A DNA stretch of 64,000 nt. It comes from Andreprevotia lacus DSM 23236. GTDB taxonomy: Bacteria; Pseudomonadota; Gammaproteobacteria; Burkholderiales; Chitinibacteraceae. Shown piece by piece: positions 29,901 through 39,978 of this stretch. The position numbers and the translations under genes are program-made. The stretch lies in NCBI RefSeq assembly GCF_900176275.1, contig NZ_FWXD01000002.1:106917-170916 (forward strand). The letters run 5' to 3'. Under the pieces are notes generated by a model. That model made no database searches. It was not told the origin of the DNA and saw nothing but the letters and a program-made list of their open reading frames with translations. The stretch's first letter is position 1. Each line of letters begins with the position of its first letter.

Positions 29901-30224
29901 CTACCTCGCGTTGGGAATCAGCAGCGGGTCGCCAAGGGTGGCGGCCAGGTTGAGCAGATCGATGGCGGCCAGCACCGGCGGGCTGTGGTGACTGTAATTG
30001 ACGGTTTTTTGCTGACTGGCCGCTTCATGCTTGAGCGCCAGCAAGAGCTGCACGCCGGCGCTGTCGATTTCCTCGACTGCGGCCAGGTTCAGCTCGATCC
30101 GGTGTTCGGCGTGCGCCAGTGCCTGCAGCAGCTCGTCCTTGAGCTCGGCGGCCTGGAAGATGGTGAGGCCGCCTTCCAGTTGGAGTAACAAGTGCCCGTC
30201 GCGGGTCTGTTCTGAAATCGGCAT
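29901..30224 (-). CDS. STAS-domain protein of the chemotaxis operon
   Basis: A 107-residue protein that fits a lone STAS domain (anti-sigma-factor-antagonist fold); the motif EEIDSAGVQLLLAL includes the conserved Asp-Ser phosphorylation position. Similar small STAS genes lie just before cheA in many Betaproteobacterial chemotaxis clusters; their role is not well defined. It begins 15 bp after cheY and ends 3 bp before cheA. Confidence 0.85.
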   Translation of the reverse strand: MPISEQTRDGHLLLQLEGGLTIFQAAELKDELLQALAHAEHRIELNLAAVEEIDSAGVQLLLALKHEAASQQKTVNYSHHSPPVLAAIDLLNLAATLGDPLLIPNAR

Positions 30225-30239
30225 GGCGGCCTCCGGGGG

Positions 30240-30608
30240 TTAAGGCATCACCAGTTTGGAGACCGCATCCAGCAGGATGGGCGGCTGGAAGGGTTTGAGC
30301 ACCCAGGCCCTTACGCCTGCTGCCTTGCCCTCCTGCTTCTTGGTTTCATCCCCTTCGGTCGTTAGCATGATGATGGGGGTGAACTTGTAGTTGGGTAGCA
30401 GTTTGGCGGCCTTGACGAAGCTGATGCCATCCATGTTCGGCATGTTGACGTCGGAAATGATCAGGTTGTACTTGCGGCCATCCAGCTTGCTGAGCGCGTC
30501 TTTGCCGTCCGATGCTTCGACGACGTCATAGCCTGCGCCCTTGAGCGCAATACCGACGGTCTGGCGCATGCTGAACGAATCATCGACGATGAGTATGGTC
30601 TTGCCCAT
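30240..30608 (-). CDS. cheY: CheY-like single-domain response regulator
   Basis: A 122-residue receiver: ILIVDDS (Asp9, Asp10), phosphoacceptor Asp53 in IISDVNMPNMDG, Thr in IIMLTTEGDE, and Lys in AWVLKPFQPP. No output domain, as expected of CheY, which carries the signal to the flagellar motor. ATG 30608 has CCGGAGTACCC upstream. A longer in-frame extension upstream overlaps the preceding gene and is not supported. Confidence 0.93.
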   Translation of the reverse strand: MGKTILIVDDSFSMRQTVGIALKGAGYDVVEASDGKDALSKLDGRKYNLIISDVNMPNMDGISFVKAAKLLPNYKFTPIIMLTTEGDETKKQEGKAAGVRAWVLKPFQPPILLDAVSKLVMP

Positions 30609-30630
30609 TGGGTACTCCGGGTGAGGCGGG

Positions 30631-31737
30631 TCAGAAGAAATCGACTTGCGACGATTGCACCGCTGCGGTCTGCTTGCCGCCGTGCACTTGCCGCTGTTCG
30701 AGCGTGGTGTAGGTGCGCTCCAGATCGCCCAGCCACACGTGACGGTCCGGCAGGGACCGGTTTTGATCGAGCAGATCACCCAGCTTGACCATGTCGCGGC
30801 TGACGTGATCCAGAATCTGGCTCACGCGGTCCTGGAACTGCAGGTTGACCAGTACATCCTGTACTTCCTGTTCGACGGCGCGGCTTTCGCTTTCCAGCTG
30901 GCCGACGGTCTCCGACAGCCGCACGGCGGCTTGCTGGAATTCGTCGATCACGCTGCCGATCACGGTCTTGGAGTCGCCGATCATGCGTGCCTCGTCACCG
31001 GAGAGGCGGTTGGCCGAATCCAGCGCGCCCTGGATGGTCTGGTTGATCGATTCGACCTTGCCGGAGATGCGCTTGCCGGTTTCGCCCGACATATTGGACA
31101 GCTTGCGTACTTCGTCGGCCACCACGGCAAAGCCACGACCGGCTTCACCGGCACGCGCGGCCTCGATGGCGGCATTGAGGGCCAGCAGATTGGTCTGGCC
31201 GGCAATCTGCGCCACGTCGGATGCCATGCGCTTGAGTTCTTCGTTGAACTGGCCGAGGCCGGCGATTTCCTGCAGCAGCGTTTCGCGTGCGGCCAGCACG
31301 TGTTCAAGCGCGCTGACGATGCCACCCAGTTGCTCTTCCGCACGCTGGATCACCTGCAGCATGTTGCCGCCGCCGCCACCTGCTGCCAGCGACACGGTGC
31401 CGCCCAGACGCTGGTTGATGCCGGCAAAGCGCATGGCCAGGTTGTCGATGGCTTCGCCGGTCTGGCTGCGCGCCAGCTCGATATTGCGCTTCCACAGCGG
31501 CAGCACGCCCGTCATCAGCTCAGGCAGCTTGGCGTGTGGTGCCACTTGCTCGTGGCGCTGCATGTCCAGTGGCTCGATGTGTTGCGGGGCGGCTTCGCCG
31601 GACTGGCTGAACCACCAGATACAGGCCAGTACGACGAGGCCAAGGATCAGCCCCTGCCACCATGCAGATGCAAGCAAGCTGGCAGCAACAAGGTTGAGGA
31701 TGCCGAGCCCGAGAAGAATGAGACGCTGTTGAGTCAC
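30631..31737 (-). CDS. Membrane-anchored MCP-like protein without periplasmic sensor
   Basis: A 368-residue protein with two adjacent membrane helices at the N-terminus (about 5-40) and no room for a periplasmic domain. The rest is a coiled-coil MCP signalling region with the tip sequence [20 protein letters not shown], followed by a C-terminal helix set ([20 protein letters not shown]) resembling other short chemotaxis transducers. It is the first gene of the chemotaxis operon. I favour the GTG at 31737 with AGGGG six bases upstream; a GTG at 31767 is possible. Confidence 0.85.
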   Translation of the reverse strand: MTQQRLILLGLGILNLVAASLLASAWWQGLILGLVVLACIWWFSQSGEAAPQHIEPLDMQRHEQVAPHAKLPELMTGVLPLWKRNIELARSQTGEAIDNLAMRFAGINQRLGGTVSLAAGGGGGNMLQVIQRAEEQLGGIVSALEHVLAARETLLQEIAGLGQFNEELKRMASDVAQIAGQTNLLALNAAIEAARAGEAGRGFAVVADEVRKLSNMSGETGKRISGKVESINQTIQGALDSANRLSGDEARMIGDSKTVIGSVIDEFQQAAVRLSETVGQLESESRAVEQEVQDVLVNLQFQDRVSQILDHVSRDMVKLGDLLDQNRSLPDRHVWLGDLERTYTTLEQRQVHGGKQTAAVQSSQVDFF

Positions 31738-32159
31738 GATAACCCCTGATGGCGGGCGTAAAAGCACTTACTTTGAGATAAACAAGGAATCGTCAGCTTT
31801 CAAGGACGAATGGCGATTCCGCGCGAGATTTGGCGCAGAATCGTGTGCCGGGCAGTGGCTTGCCGGTGCATGGTGTGACCCCCCGTCTGGCTTGCTCGGA
31901 CGTATCCGGCAGCTTTGTCTGTTTTCTTGCACTATTCGGGTGCTATGTAAGCATATTAACAATTTTTGAAATATGCCAAGTTAGAACCAAATAAATGCTG
32001 ACAAGTGCTTGCTTTGCCAGAACAAATAGTCGAATAGCCGGCGATTTGGCTGCCGGCCCCGCTGCAGGGCAGGCGTAGCTGCGAGAACTGGCCGGAGGAC
32101 GCAGGCGGGGCAGGGTTGCTCGCTGTATAATCCGGGGTTTTGCTATTTCCGAGCCCGTC
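31738..32159. promoter_or_regulatory. Divergent promoter region, chemotaxis operon / valS
   Basis: A 420-bp gap between divergent genes. For valS, TATAAT at 32126-32131 lies 29 bp before the start codon and is a good -10 element, without a clear -35. For the chemotaxis operon, reading the minus strand, TTGAAA about 17 bp before TATCTC is a weak sigma-70-like pair near 31780-31805. I saw no sigma-28 consensus. No gene is visible within. Confidence 0.45.
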
Positions 32160-34979
32160 ATGAGCACCGCACTCGAGCAACTCGCCAAGAGCTTTGAACC
32201 CGCCGCGATTGAAGCCAGCTGGTATCCGCGCTGGGAATCGGCCAATTACTTCAGCCCCAGCATGGACATGAGCGCGCCGTCGTTCGCCATCCAGCTGCCG
32301 CCGCCCAACGTGACCGGCACACTGCATATGGGCCACGCGTTCAACCAGACCATCATGGATGGCCTGACGCGCTATCACCGCATGCGTGGCGACAATACCC
32401 TGTGGCTGCCGGGTACCGACCACGCCGGTATTGCCACCCAGATCGTGGTGGAGCGCCAGCTCGATGCGCAGGGCGTCAGCCGCCATGATCTGGGCCGCCC
32501 GGCCTTCATCGAGAAGGTGTGGGAGTGGAAGCAGCAGTCCGGCGACACCATCACCGGCCAGATGCGCCGCATGGGCGCGTCGGTGGACTGGGGCCGCGAG
32601 TACTTCACCATGGACGACAAGATGTCGACCAGCGTGACCGAAGTCTTCGTGCGCCTGTACGAGCAAGGCCTGATCTATCGCGGCAAGCGGCTGGTGAACT
32701 GGGACCCGGTCTTGGGCACGGCGGTATCTGACCTCGAAGTGGTGAGCGAGGAAGAAGACGGCCACATGTGGCACATCAAGTACCCGGTGGTGGGCAGCGA
32801 TGAATTCGTGACCGTGGCGACCACCCGGCCGGAAACGCTGCTGGGCGACGTGGCCGTGGCGATCAACCCCACCGACGAGCGCTACCAGCACCTGCTGGGC
32901 AGGCAGCTGTCGCTGCCGCTCACCGGCCGCCAGATTCCGGTGATCGCGGATGACTATGTCGATGCCGCCTTCGGCACCGGTTTCGTCAAGATCACGCCGG
33001 CGCATGATTTCAATGACTATCAGGTTGGCAAGCGCCACAACACGCAACTGATCAACGTGATGAGCCTGACCGCGACGATTCTGCCGCAGGCGCAGGTATT
33101 CGGTTATGACGGCAGCGCATTCGACAGCATTGCGCTGCCCGCCGCCTATGCCGGCCTGAGCACGCGCGATGCGCGCAAGGCCATTCTGGCCGATCTGGAA
33201 GCGGCCGGCCTGTTGCTGGAAACCAAGAAACACAAACTGATGGTGCCGCGTGGCGATCGTACCGGCACCGTGATCGAGCCGATGCTGACCGACCAGTGGT
33301 TCGTGGCGATGAGCAAGGCCGACGATACCGGCAAGAGCATCACGCAGAAAGCGCTGGAAGTGGTGCAGAACGGCGAAGTGCAGTTCGTGCCGGGCGACTG
33401 GGTGAATACCTATTACGCGTGGCTCAACAACATCCAGGACTGGTGCATCTCGCGCCAGCTGTGGTGGGGTCACCAGATTCCGGCCTGGTACGATGCCGAC
33501 GGCAAGGTGTACGTCGCCCGCACCGAGTCCGAGGCGCAAGCACAGGCCGGCGGCAAGCCGGTAACGCGTGACAACGACGTGCTCGACACGTGGTTTTCGT
33601 CGGCGCTGGTGCCGTTCTCCAGCTTGGGCTGGCCGAACCAGACCAACGAGCTGCAAGCCTTTTTGCCGTCCAGCGTGCTGGTGACCGGCTACGACATCAT
33701 TTTCTTCTGGGTGGCCCGGATGATCATGATGACCACGCACTTCACCGGCAAGGTGCCGTTCAAGCACGTTTACGTGCACGGTCTGGTGCGCGACGGCGAA
33801 GGCAAGAAGATGTCCAAGTCGGAAGGCAACGTACTCGACCCGGTGGACCTGATCGACGGCATCGCACTCGAACCGCTGCTGGAAAAACGCACCACCGGCC
33901 TGCGCCGCCCGGAAAAGGCGCCGCAAGTCGCCGCCAAGACCCAGAAGGAATTCCCCGAGGGCATCCCGGCCTATGGCGTGGATGCGCTGCGCTTTACCTT
34001 TGCGTCGCTCGCTTCGCTGGGCCGTTCGATCAACTTCGATCAGAAGCGTTGCGAAGGCTATCGCAACTTCTGCAACAAGCTGTGGAACGCCACCCGCTTC
34101 GTGCTGATGAATGTGGAAGGCAAGGATTGCGGGCTGGAAGAGGGCGCCGAGCTGGATTACGGCTTTGCCGACCGCTGGATCATCGGCAAGCTGCAGGAGG
34201 CCGAAAAGGCTGTGACGCTGGCGCTGGATACCTTCCGCTTCGACCTTGCCGCGCAAGCCATCTATGAGTTCGTCTGGAACGAATACTGCGACTGGTATAT
34301 CGAGCTGGCCAAGGTCAGCGCGCAGACCGGCAGCGAGGCGCAGCAACGCGCCACGCGCCGCACCTTGATCCGCGTGCTGGAAACCATCCTGCGCCTGATT
34401 CACCCCATCATGCCCTTCATCACCGAGGAGCTGTGGCAGGTGGTGGCCCCGCTGGCCGGCAAGAAGGACACCGAATCGCTGATGGTAGCGCGCTGGCCGG
34501 TAGCCGACGAAAGCAAGATCGACGCGGCCGCGCAGGCCGAAGTGGACGAGCTGAAGGCGCTGGCCTTTGCTGCGCGCAACCTGCGTGGCGAAATGGGCTT
34601 GCCGCCGTCGCAAAAAGTGCCGCTGTTCATCGAAGGCGATGCAGCGCTGGTGCGTTATGCCGACTACCTGAAGTCGCTGGCCAAGCTGTCCGAAGTGCAC
34701 GTGGTTGCCGCGTTGCCCGAGGACGACGCCCCGGTAGCCGTGGCCGGCACCATCCGCCTGATGCTCAAGGTGGAGGTGGACAAGGCTGCGGAAAGCGCCC
34801 GCCTGACCAAGGAAATTGCCAAGACTGAAGACGGCTTGGGCAAGATGGTCGCCAAGCTGGAAAAGCCGGGTTACACCGACAAGGCGCCGGCGCATCTGGT
34901 CGAGAAGGACCGCGCGCTGGTGGCCGAGCTGCAGGACAAGTTGAGCAAGCTGCAGGCGCAGCTGGCCAAGCTGGGCTGA
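32160..34979 (+). CDS. valS: Valyl-tRNA synthetase
   Basis: A 939-residue class I aminoacyl-tRNA synthetase attaching valine to tRNA-Val. The HIGH-type motif is HMGH near residue 57-60 ([15 protein letters not shown]), and KMSKS is in [21 protein letters not shown]. An editing domain (CP1) with [11 protein letters not shown] lies between them, and the C-terminal coiled-coil arm is at about 865-939. Length is normal for bacterial ValRS. Monocistronic with its own terminator. Confidence 0.98.
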   Translation: MSTALEQLAKSFEPAAIEASWYPRWESANYFSPSMDMSAPSFAIQLPPPNVTGTLHMGHAFNQTIMDGLTRYHRMRGDNTLWLPGTDHAGIATQIVVERQLDAQGVSRHDLGRPAFIEKVWEWKQQSGDTITGQMRRMGASVDWGREYFTMDDKMSTSVTEVFVRLYEQGLIYRGKRLVNWDPVLGTAVSDLEVVSEEEDGHMWHIKYPVVGSDEFVTVATTRPETLLGDVAVAINPTDERYQHLLGRQLSLPLTGRQIPVIADDYVDAAFGTGFVKITPAHDFNDYQVGKRHNTQLINVMSLTATILPQAQVFGYDGSAFDSIALPAAYAGLSTRDARKAILADLEAAGLLLETKKHKLMVPRGDRTGTVIEPMLTDQWFVAMSKADDTGKSITQKALEVVQNGEVQFVPGDWVNTYYAWLNNIQDWCISRQLWWGHQIPAWYDADGKVYVARTESEAQAQAGGKPVTRDNDVLDTWFSSALVPFSSLGWPNQTNELQAFLPSSVLVTGYDIIFFWVARMIMMTTHFTGKVPFKHVYVHGLVRDGEGKKMSKSEGNVLDPVDLIDGIALEPLLEKRTTGLRRPEKAPQVAAKTQKEFPEGIPAYGVDALRFTFASLASLGRSINFDQKRCEGYRNFCNKLWNATRFVLMNVEGKDCGLEEGAELDYGFADRWIIGKLQEAEKAVTLALDTFRFDLAAQAIYEFVWNEYCDWYIELAKVSAQTGSEAQQRATRRTLIRVLETILRLIHPIMPFITEELWQVVAPLAGKKDTESLMVARWPVADESKIDAAAQAEVDELKALAFAARNLRGEMGLPPSQKVPLFIEGDAALVRYADYLKSLAKLSEVHVVAALPEDDAPVAVAGTIRLMLKVEVDKAAESARLTKEIAKTEDGLGKMVAKLEKPGYTDKAPAHLVEKDRALVAELQDKLSKLQAQLAKLG

Positions 34980-35010
34980 GTCTTGCCAGGGTAAAACCTG
35001 CCCCGGGAAA

Positions 35011-35036
35011 ACAGGCGCTGCGGCGCCTGTTTTTTT
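35011..35036 (+). terminator. Terminator after valS
   Basis: ACAGGCGC (35011-35018) pairs with GCGCCTGT (35023-35030), followed by seven T. Confidence 0.88.
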
Positions 35037-35204
35037 GCGCCTGCCTTACCGGCCAGCGGCCCGCATGCCGTTTGCGGCGGGCGGGCTGCCGGTGGTCGGC
35101 TGGCGGCATGCATACGGTATGCGCGCGCTACGTGCAGGCACTAAGACGGATACTTGGGCAGCAATGTCCAAGTCCCCGTCTGTGTTGCTCAAGGGGGTGC
35201 CGTC

Positions 35205-35891
35205 ATGCAGATGCCACCAGAACCGAATACTGCCCCGTACCACGTCAGGCGATTGCGCTGGGCGCGGCGCTGTGAGCTGGTGCTGGGGGCGGCTGCCTGG
35301 CTGGCGGTGCTGACGCGGCTGGGGCTGACCATGTCGCAGGAGCTGGCGCTGGGGCACACGCCGGCCATGGCGCTTACGCGCTTCCTGGCCTATTTCACCA
35401 ATCTCAGCACCTTGCTGCTGGCGCTGGTGCTCACGGTGCCGCTGCTGGGGCCGCGTTCGCGGCTGGCGCGCTGGTTGTGGCAACCCGGCGTGCGTGCCGC
35501 CAGCCTGGTGTACATCCTGATCGTCTCTGCGGGCTACGAGTTGCTGCTGCGCGGCATATGGGCGCCGCACGGGCTGGAATGGACCATAGACGTGCTGCTG
35601 CATGACGTGATCCCGGCCGGCTATCTGGCTTACTGGCTGGGGTTCGCGCCGGCCGGCACCCTGCGCTGGCGCGACGCATTCCGCTGGCTGTTATACCCAG
35701 CGGCCTATTTCGGCTACATCCTGTTGCGCGGCGAGCTGCTGGGGCGCTACCCCTATCCCTTCATCAATGTCATGCAGCATGGCTATGGCCCGGTGCTATG
35801 GAATGCCGCAGCATTTGCCGCGGCATTCGCCTGCACCGGCTTGCTGGTGGTCGCCGCCGATGTGAAGCTGGCGCGCAGTCGCGCACGTTAG
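35205..35891 (+). CDS. Pr6Pr-family six-helix membrane protein
   Basis: A 228-residue integral membrane protein with about six hydrophobic helices and conserved prolines between them (for example LLHDVIPAGYLAYW and YPYPFINVMQHGYG), matching the Pr6Pr family of unknown function. ATG 35205 follows AAGGGGG; an upstream in-frame TTG at 35154 is less likely. It stands alone between valS and a convergent gene. The function is not known. Confidence 0.75.
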   Translation: MQMPPEPNTAPYHVRRLRWARRCELVLGAAAWLAVLTRLGLTMSQELALGHTPAMALTRFLAYFTNLSTLLLALVLTVPLLGPRSRLARWLWQPGVRAASLVYILIVSAGYELLLRGIWAPHGLEWTIDVLLHDVIPAGYLAYWLGFAPAGTLRWRDAFRWLLYPAAYFGYILLRGELLGRYPYPFINVMQHGYGPVLWNAAAFAAAFACTGLLVVAADVKLARSRAR

Positions 35892-35912
35892 CCTGCGGGC
35901 GCACAGCGATAA

Positions 35913-36689
35913 TCAGCCCCGCCCGCCACCGTGGCCGCCGCCACTGCCTTGTCCGCCGCCATGGCCACCCCCTGACCCGCCGCCGGACCCGCTGCCGGAG
36001 CCCCCGCCAGAGCCAGAACCAGAACCAGAACCAGAGCCACTACCGCCGTTGCCTTTTCCGTGTCCGTCGCTGTTGCCGTGTCCGCCGTCGCTCTCGCCTT
36101 TGCCGTGTTCCGAGCTCTGGCTGGATTTGCTGCTGCCATGATCATCCTGATCCTGCGCGTGATCCGCATGACTATGGGTGTCGCTACGGCTGTGCAATGC
36201 GCTCATCAAGGCACCAAGCCGCGTTCCCATGTCTTTGGCAATCTCCCCCCAGCCCTTGCCATCTGCGCGTTGCGCCAGCACGCCCGCCAGGCTGACGCTC
36301 TGCCCCTTGCTGTCGGTAATGGTGCCGCCCAGCAGGGCGGCCTGGATCTGTGCCGGTGTGGGCTGGCTGATGCCTTGTTGCTTGAGTGATTCTTGCGCCA
36401 GTACCAGTGCGATGGTGGTATTGCCCGGGCTGAGCTTGCTACCGGTGCTGAAGGTGGTGGTGCCTTTGCTGTCGGTCAGCGAGACACTGCCTTGTTCCAG
36501 CCCCGTGACCAAAGCGTTAGCTGTGGCGCTGGAGCCGGCCCAGTTGCTGAAGCTGCTTACCGTGCGGGCATTCGCTTTTTGTACGCTGGTGGTCGTGGTG
36601 GTGGGCGTTTCGCCAGTCGGATAGGCCGCCGTGCTGATCAGCAGGCCACCGGCCAACAGGACGCGTGCCAGCGTGGTGAAGGAGGACAT
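35913..36689 (-). CDS. Exported protein with Gly/Ser/His-rich C-terminal tail
   Basis: A 258-residue protein of unknown function. A signal peptide (about 1-22) is followed by a Thr/Ser-rich segment and a folded-looking region (about 45-155, with a repeated TDSKG motif). A His/Asp/Ser-rich stretch leads to a tail dominated by GSGSG and GGGHGGG repeats ending in GGRG. The His-rich tail suggests metal binding or surface adhesion, but this is only a composition argument. ATG 36689 is chosen because AGGAG sits just upstream. Confidence 0.65.
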   Translation of the reverse strand: MSSFTTLARVLLAGGLLISTAAYPTGETPTTTTTSVQKANARTVSSFSNWAGSSATANALVTGLEQGSVSLTDSKGTTTFSTGSKLSPGNTTIALVLAQESLKQQGISQPTPAQIQAALLGGTITDSKGQSVSLAGVLAQRADGKGWGEIAKDMGTRLGALMSALHSRSDTHSHADHAQDQDDHGSSKSSQSSEHGKGESDGGHGNSDGHGKGNGGSGSGSGSGSGSGGGSGSGSGGGSGGGHGGGQGSGGGHGGGRG

Positions 36690-36760
36690 GATGATCTCCT
36701 GTCGCATCGTCATCCTTCCACACTACCCCTGTAGCGCTGGCGCCGGGCATGCAATCGACG

Positions 36761-37015
36761 CTAGCCCGCGACCGGCGTCGCATCCGGCCGATCAACGTCG
36801 AACAAGGCAGGCTCCAGCGCCTCCGCCAGCATGCGGCCCTGGCCGCGATGGCTGTTGCCGGCTGCCAGCACGATGTCCTGGTCGCCGTCATCGGTAATCC
36901 ACAGCAGCCCTGCATGGACGTTGACCTGCGCATTGGCAGGCAGCACGACGACGCGGCCACAGGGCAGCGCCTGCAGCTGTTCGGGGATGTTCAAATGTTG
37001 TTGATCGTTTAACAT
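36761..37015 (-). CDS. DUF2917 domain protein
   Basis: An 84-residue small protein. The pattern VVVLPANAQVNVHAGLLWITDDGDQDIVLAAG resembles DUF2917 (a short cupin-like domain of unknown function). It is divergent from a LysR gene, an arrangement frequent in Betaproteobacteria, so it is probably the regulated partner. Confidence 0.75.
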   Translation of the reverse strand: MLNDQQHLNIPEQLQALPCGRVVVLPANAQVNVHAGLLWITDDGDQDIVLAAGNSHRGQGRMLAEALEPALFDVDRPDATPVAG

Positions 37016-37091
37016 GATTCAACCCTCCGGGTGGTCTGGCCCGTTGTTGTGTGTTGATGTCGCCATTCTTGGCCGATAAGACGCCAGCGAC

Positions 37092-37104
37092 AAACGATAC
37101 GTTT
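37092..37104. promoter_or_regulatory. Inverted repeat between DUF2917 and LysR genes
   Basis: AAACG-ATA-CGTTT lies in the 105-bp gap between the divergent genes, 17 bp before the LysR start codon. It is a plausible LysR binding site. Confidence 0.4.
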
Positions 37105-37120
37105 TCACGGAATTGTTGAA

Positions 37121-38026
37121 TTGGATTCACGATTGAAGTCGCCTGGCCGTTTGCCGTCGCTGCCGGCGTTGCGGGCCTTCGAGGCCGCTGCGCGGCTGGG
37201 CAATATGGCGCAGGCGGCGGCCGAGCTGTTTGTGACGCCCGGGGCGATCAGCCATCAGATCAAGGCGCTGGAGGCACAACTGGGCTACCCGCTGTTCGCG
37301 CGCGACGGCCGTGGCGTAAAGCTGACTGTCGAGGGCACGCGGCTGGCCGGCGTGCTCAACGGCGCCTTGCTGTCGGTGGCCGGCGAAATCGAGGCGATAC
37401 GCCGCGAGCGCGAACGGCCGCGCATCGTGGTGACCTGCTTGCCGTCGTTCGCTGCCAAATGGCTCACACCCCGGCTGCGTGATTTCATTGAGCGCCATCC
37501 GGACATCGAGCTATGGCTGCACTCGTCCAAAACGCGCGAGGATCTTGTGGCGCAAGGTATAGACCTGGCCATCCGCGTCGGCCATGGCAACTACCCGGGG
37601 CTGTATACACAGCATTTTGTCGAGGATGAATTCCTCGTCGTCGCCAGCCCCACACTGACCGGCGGGCTGCCGCAACAGCCAGCCGATTTGCAGGGGCGCG
37701 TGCTGCTGCGCTCGGATAACGAACCATGGCGGCGCTGGTTCGATGCTGCAGGGCTGGCAGACTGGCCCGAGCCAACCCAGGGCGTGGTGTTCAATGATTC
37801 GGCGCTGCTGGTGCAGGCCGCCACAGAGGGACAGGGTATTGCGCTGGCGCGCCGTCTGTTGGTGGAGGAGGAAATTGCCAGCGGCAAGCTGCTGCAATTG
37901 TTTCCGCTGACCGTGCCGCTGGATATGCCTTACTGGCTGGTGACGACAACGCCGCCGCCCTACCGGCCAGCGTTGCAGCTGTTCATCGACTGGCTTTGGC
38001 AGCAGATGCGCGATAGCGCCAGATAG
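37121..38026 (+). CDS. LysR-family transcriptional regulator, GcvA-like
   Basis: A 301-residue regulator. The N-terminal winged helix-turn-helix (about 13-72) includes ALRAFEAAARLGNMAQAAAELFVTPGAISHQIKALE, close to GcvA-type proteins; the C-terminal substrate-binding domain (about 98-295) follows. The start is TTG at 37121, since no ATG precedes the HTH. It is divergent from the DUF2917 gene. Confidence 0.88.
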   Translation: MDSRLKSPGRLPSLPALRAFEAAARLGNMAQAAAELFVTPGAISHQIKALEAQLGYPLFARDGRGVKLTVEGTRLAGVLNGALLSVAGEIEAIRRERERPRIVVTCLPSFAAKWLTPRLRDFIERHPDIELWLHSSKTREDLVAQGIDLAIRVGHGNYPGLYTQHFVEDEFLVVASPTLTGGLPQQPADLQGRVLLRSDNEPWRRWFDAAGLADWPEPTQGVVFNDSALLVQAATEGQGIALARRLLVEEEIASGKLLQLFPLTVPLDMPYWLVTTTPPPYRPALQLFIDWLWQQMRDSAR

Positions 38027-38175
38027 AATTAGCTGGTTCTGATATTCTCGGCGTCAGCTGCGGCTTTAATGTTGCCGCAACAAAGAAAGTAACCGGGGTG
38101 GTTGCATGGGGCTGGCGTCAGCGTAATCGCAAGCTATGCTGAAACCATCCCGCAACGTTTATTCAGGGTGTTCCC

Positions 38176-39792
38176 ATGTCCTTAAAAGCAAAAGCCTGGC
38201 TGTTGTCGGTGCTGGTGTTGCTCGCATTGGTTGGCGTAATGCTGGTTGGTCTGCTCACGATGAAAACGGCCGCCAACAACGACAACAAGGCGCGTATCGA
38301 GCAATTGCTGCGCAGCACCTATCTGACCATCGTGCAGATGGAAAACATGGCGGCCAGCGGCAAGTTGACCGAAGAGCAGGCCAAGGCCATTGCCACGCAA
38401 ATCCTGCGCGAAAACAAATACCACAAGTCGGAATACGTCTATGTGGTCGATGAAAAGCTCAACTTTGTTGCTACCCCGCTGGACCCGCAGCTGCATGGCA
38501 CCAGCTTCAACGAATTCAAGGACGCGCAGAAAAATAGCGTAGGCTCGCTGGCCGTGGCTGCCTTGCAAAAGTCCGGTGGCGCGTTGACCGAATATGCGTG
38601 GAATTCGGAGCGTGATGGCAAGATTGTTGACCTGCTGACGGTGGTGATCCAGTCGCCGCGCTGGCACTGGATTGTCGGCAACGGGGTAAGCGAAGATGAG
38701 GCCAACACGCGCTTCTGGAGCAACGCACGCTGGCAGGTGATCATCTGTCTGATCGTCGCTGCTGTTGTTGCTGCCATCCTGTTGATGGCGGTGCAGAAGC
38801 TGCTGCGCCAGTTGGGTGGCGAACCGGACTACGCGGCCGATATTGCGCTGGCGATCTCGCAAGGCGATCTGGGGCGGCGCATTGATGGCAATGTGCGGCC
38901 GGACAGCCTGCTGGGGGCGGTGGCCAGCATGCAGAACAGCCTGCGCGACATGATCCAGGGCATACAGCGCGGTGCGGACGAACTCAAACAGGCGGCGGGC
39001 GGCCTGTCGCACCAGATGGATGCCATCAGCCAGGCATCGCGCCAATCGTCCGATGCCACGTCGGCCACGGCGGCGGCGATCGAGCAGATGTCGGTCAGCG
39101 TGGACCATATCTCGCAAAGTGCGCGCGAAACCGAGCAGAACTCGTCGCGCTCCAGCGAGCTGGCGACCGAGGGCGAAGGCCTGGTGGCCAAGGCTGCAGT
39201 GGAAATCCAGCGGGTATCGTCACAGATTGCCGATGCATCCGGCCTGATCGGCGGGCTGGTCGAGCGCTCGCGCGAGATCGACAGCATTGCCAGCGTCATC
39301 AAGGATATTGCCGACCAGACCAATCTGCTGGCGCTCAATGCCGCCATTGAGGCAGCACGGGCGGGCGAGCAGGGCCGTGGCTTTGCGGTGGTGGCCGACG
39401 AAGTACGCAAGCTGGCCGAGCGCACCACACAGGCCACCGGCCAGATCACCAGCATGATCCAGGCGGTGCAGGCGGATACGCTGTCGGTGGTGGCGAGCAT
39501 GGACGAGGCCACGCCGCAGGTCGCGCGTGGCGTGGAAATGGCCGACCGTGCGGCGGCCACGCTGCGGGAGATCAGCAGCGGCGCTTCCGAGACACTGGGC
39601 AAGATCCGCGATGTGGCCAATGCGACGTCCGAGCAAAGCCTGGCCAGCAGCAGCGTGGCGACCAATGTCGAACACATTGCGCGCATGGTCGAAGAGTCGG
39701 CCGATTCGGTGCGTGCCGCCAATGAAAACGTGCGCACCTTGGAGCAACTGGCGACCGATTTGCGCTCGCAAGTGGCGCGTTTCCGCCTTTGA
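38176..39792 (+). CDS. Methyl-accepting chemotaxis protein with Cache sensor domain
   Basis: A 538-residue receptor: TM1 at about 8-28, a periplasmic single Cache domain (about 30-185, with [19 protein letters not shown] and [11 protein letters not shown]), TM2 near 193-213, HAMP and a signalling domain with tip [20 protein letters not shown]. Cache domains bind small molecules such as organic acids; the ligand is unknown. It is monocistronic, outside the main chemotaxis operon, and closed by a terminator. Confidence 0.93.
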   Translation: MSLKAKAWLLSVLVLLALVGVMLVGLLTMKTAANNDNKARIEQLLRSTYLTIVQMENMAASGKLTEEQAKAIATQILRENKYHKSEYVYVVDEKLNFVATPLDPQLHGTSFNEFKDAQKNSVGSLAVAALQKSGGALTEYAWNSERDGKIVDLLTVVIQSPRWHWIVGNGVSEDEANTRFWSNARWQVIICLIVAAVVAAILLMAVQKLLRQLGGEPDYAADIALAISQGDLGRRIDGNVRPDSLLGAVASMQNSLRDMIQGIQRGADELKQAAGGLSHQMDAISQASRQSSDATSATAAAIEQMSVSVDHISQSARETEQNSSRSSELATEGEGLVAKAAVEIQRVSSQIADASGLIGGLVERSREIDSIASVIKDIADQTNLLALNAAIEAARAGEQGRGFAVVADEVRKLAERTTQATGQITSMIQAVQADTLSVVASMDEATPQVARGVEMADRAAATLREISSGASETLGKIRDVANATSEQSLASSSVATNVEHIARMVEESADSVRAANENVRTLEQLATDLRSQVARFRL

Positions 39793-39815
39793 CTCCGTAT
39801 CAGTAAGCGCAAGCA

Positions 39816-39839
39816 GGGCCGCCTTTGGCGGCCCTTTTT
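39816..39839 (+). terminator. Terminator after the Cache-domain MCP
   Basis: GGGCCGCC-TTT-GGCGGCCC stem followed by TTTTT. Confidence 0.9.
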
Positions 39840-39978
39840 CATGCCGGCCCGGTGTATGGCAACGCGGTGGGGCCGGATCGGGCAGTGTGAAAATTTGCCG
39901 CCATTTTGTGTGTGTAATCACTGCGCCCGTAACACGGCTGGGGGGATGATGAATGCATCACCCAACGAGGACTCCGTG

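Noticed and set aside
31956-34895. 979-codon minus-strand open frame opposite valS
   Set aside because: valS is certain from its motifs. The antisense product is His/Gln/Arg-rich without a domain, as expected for a shadow in high-GC DNA.
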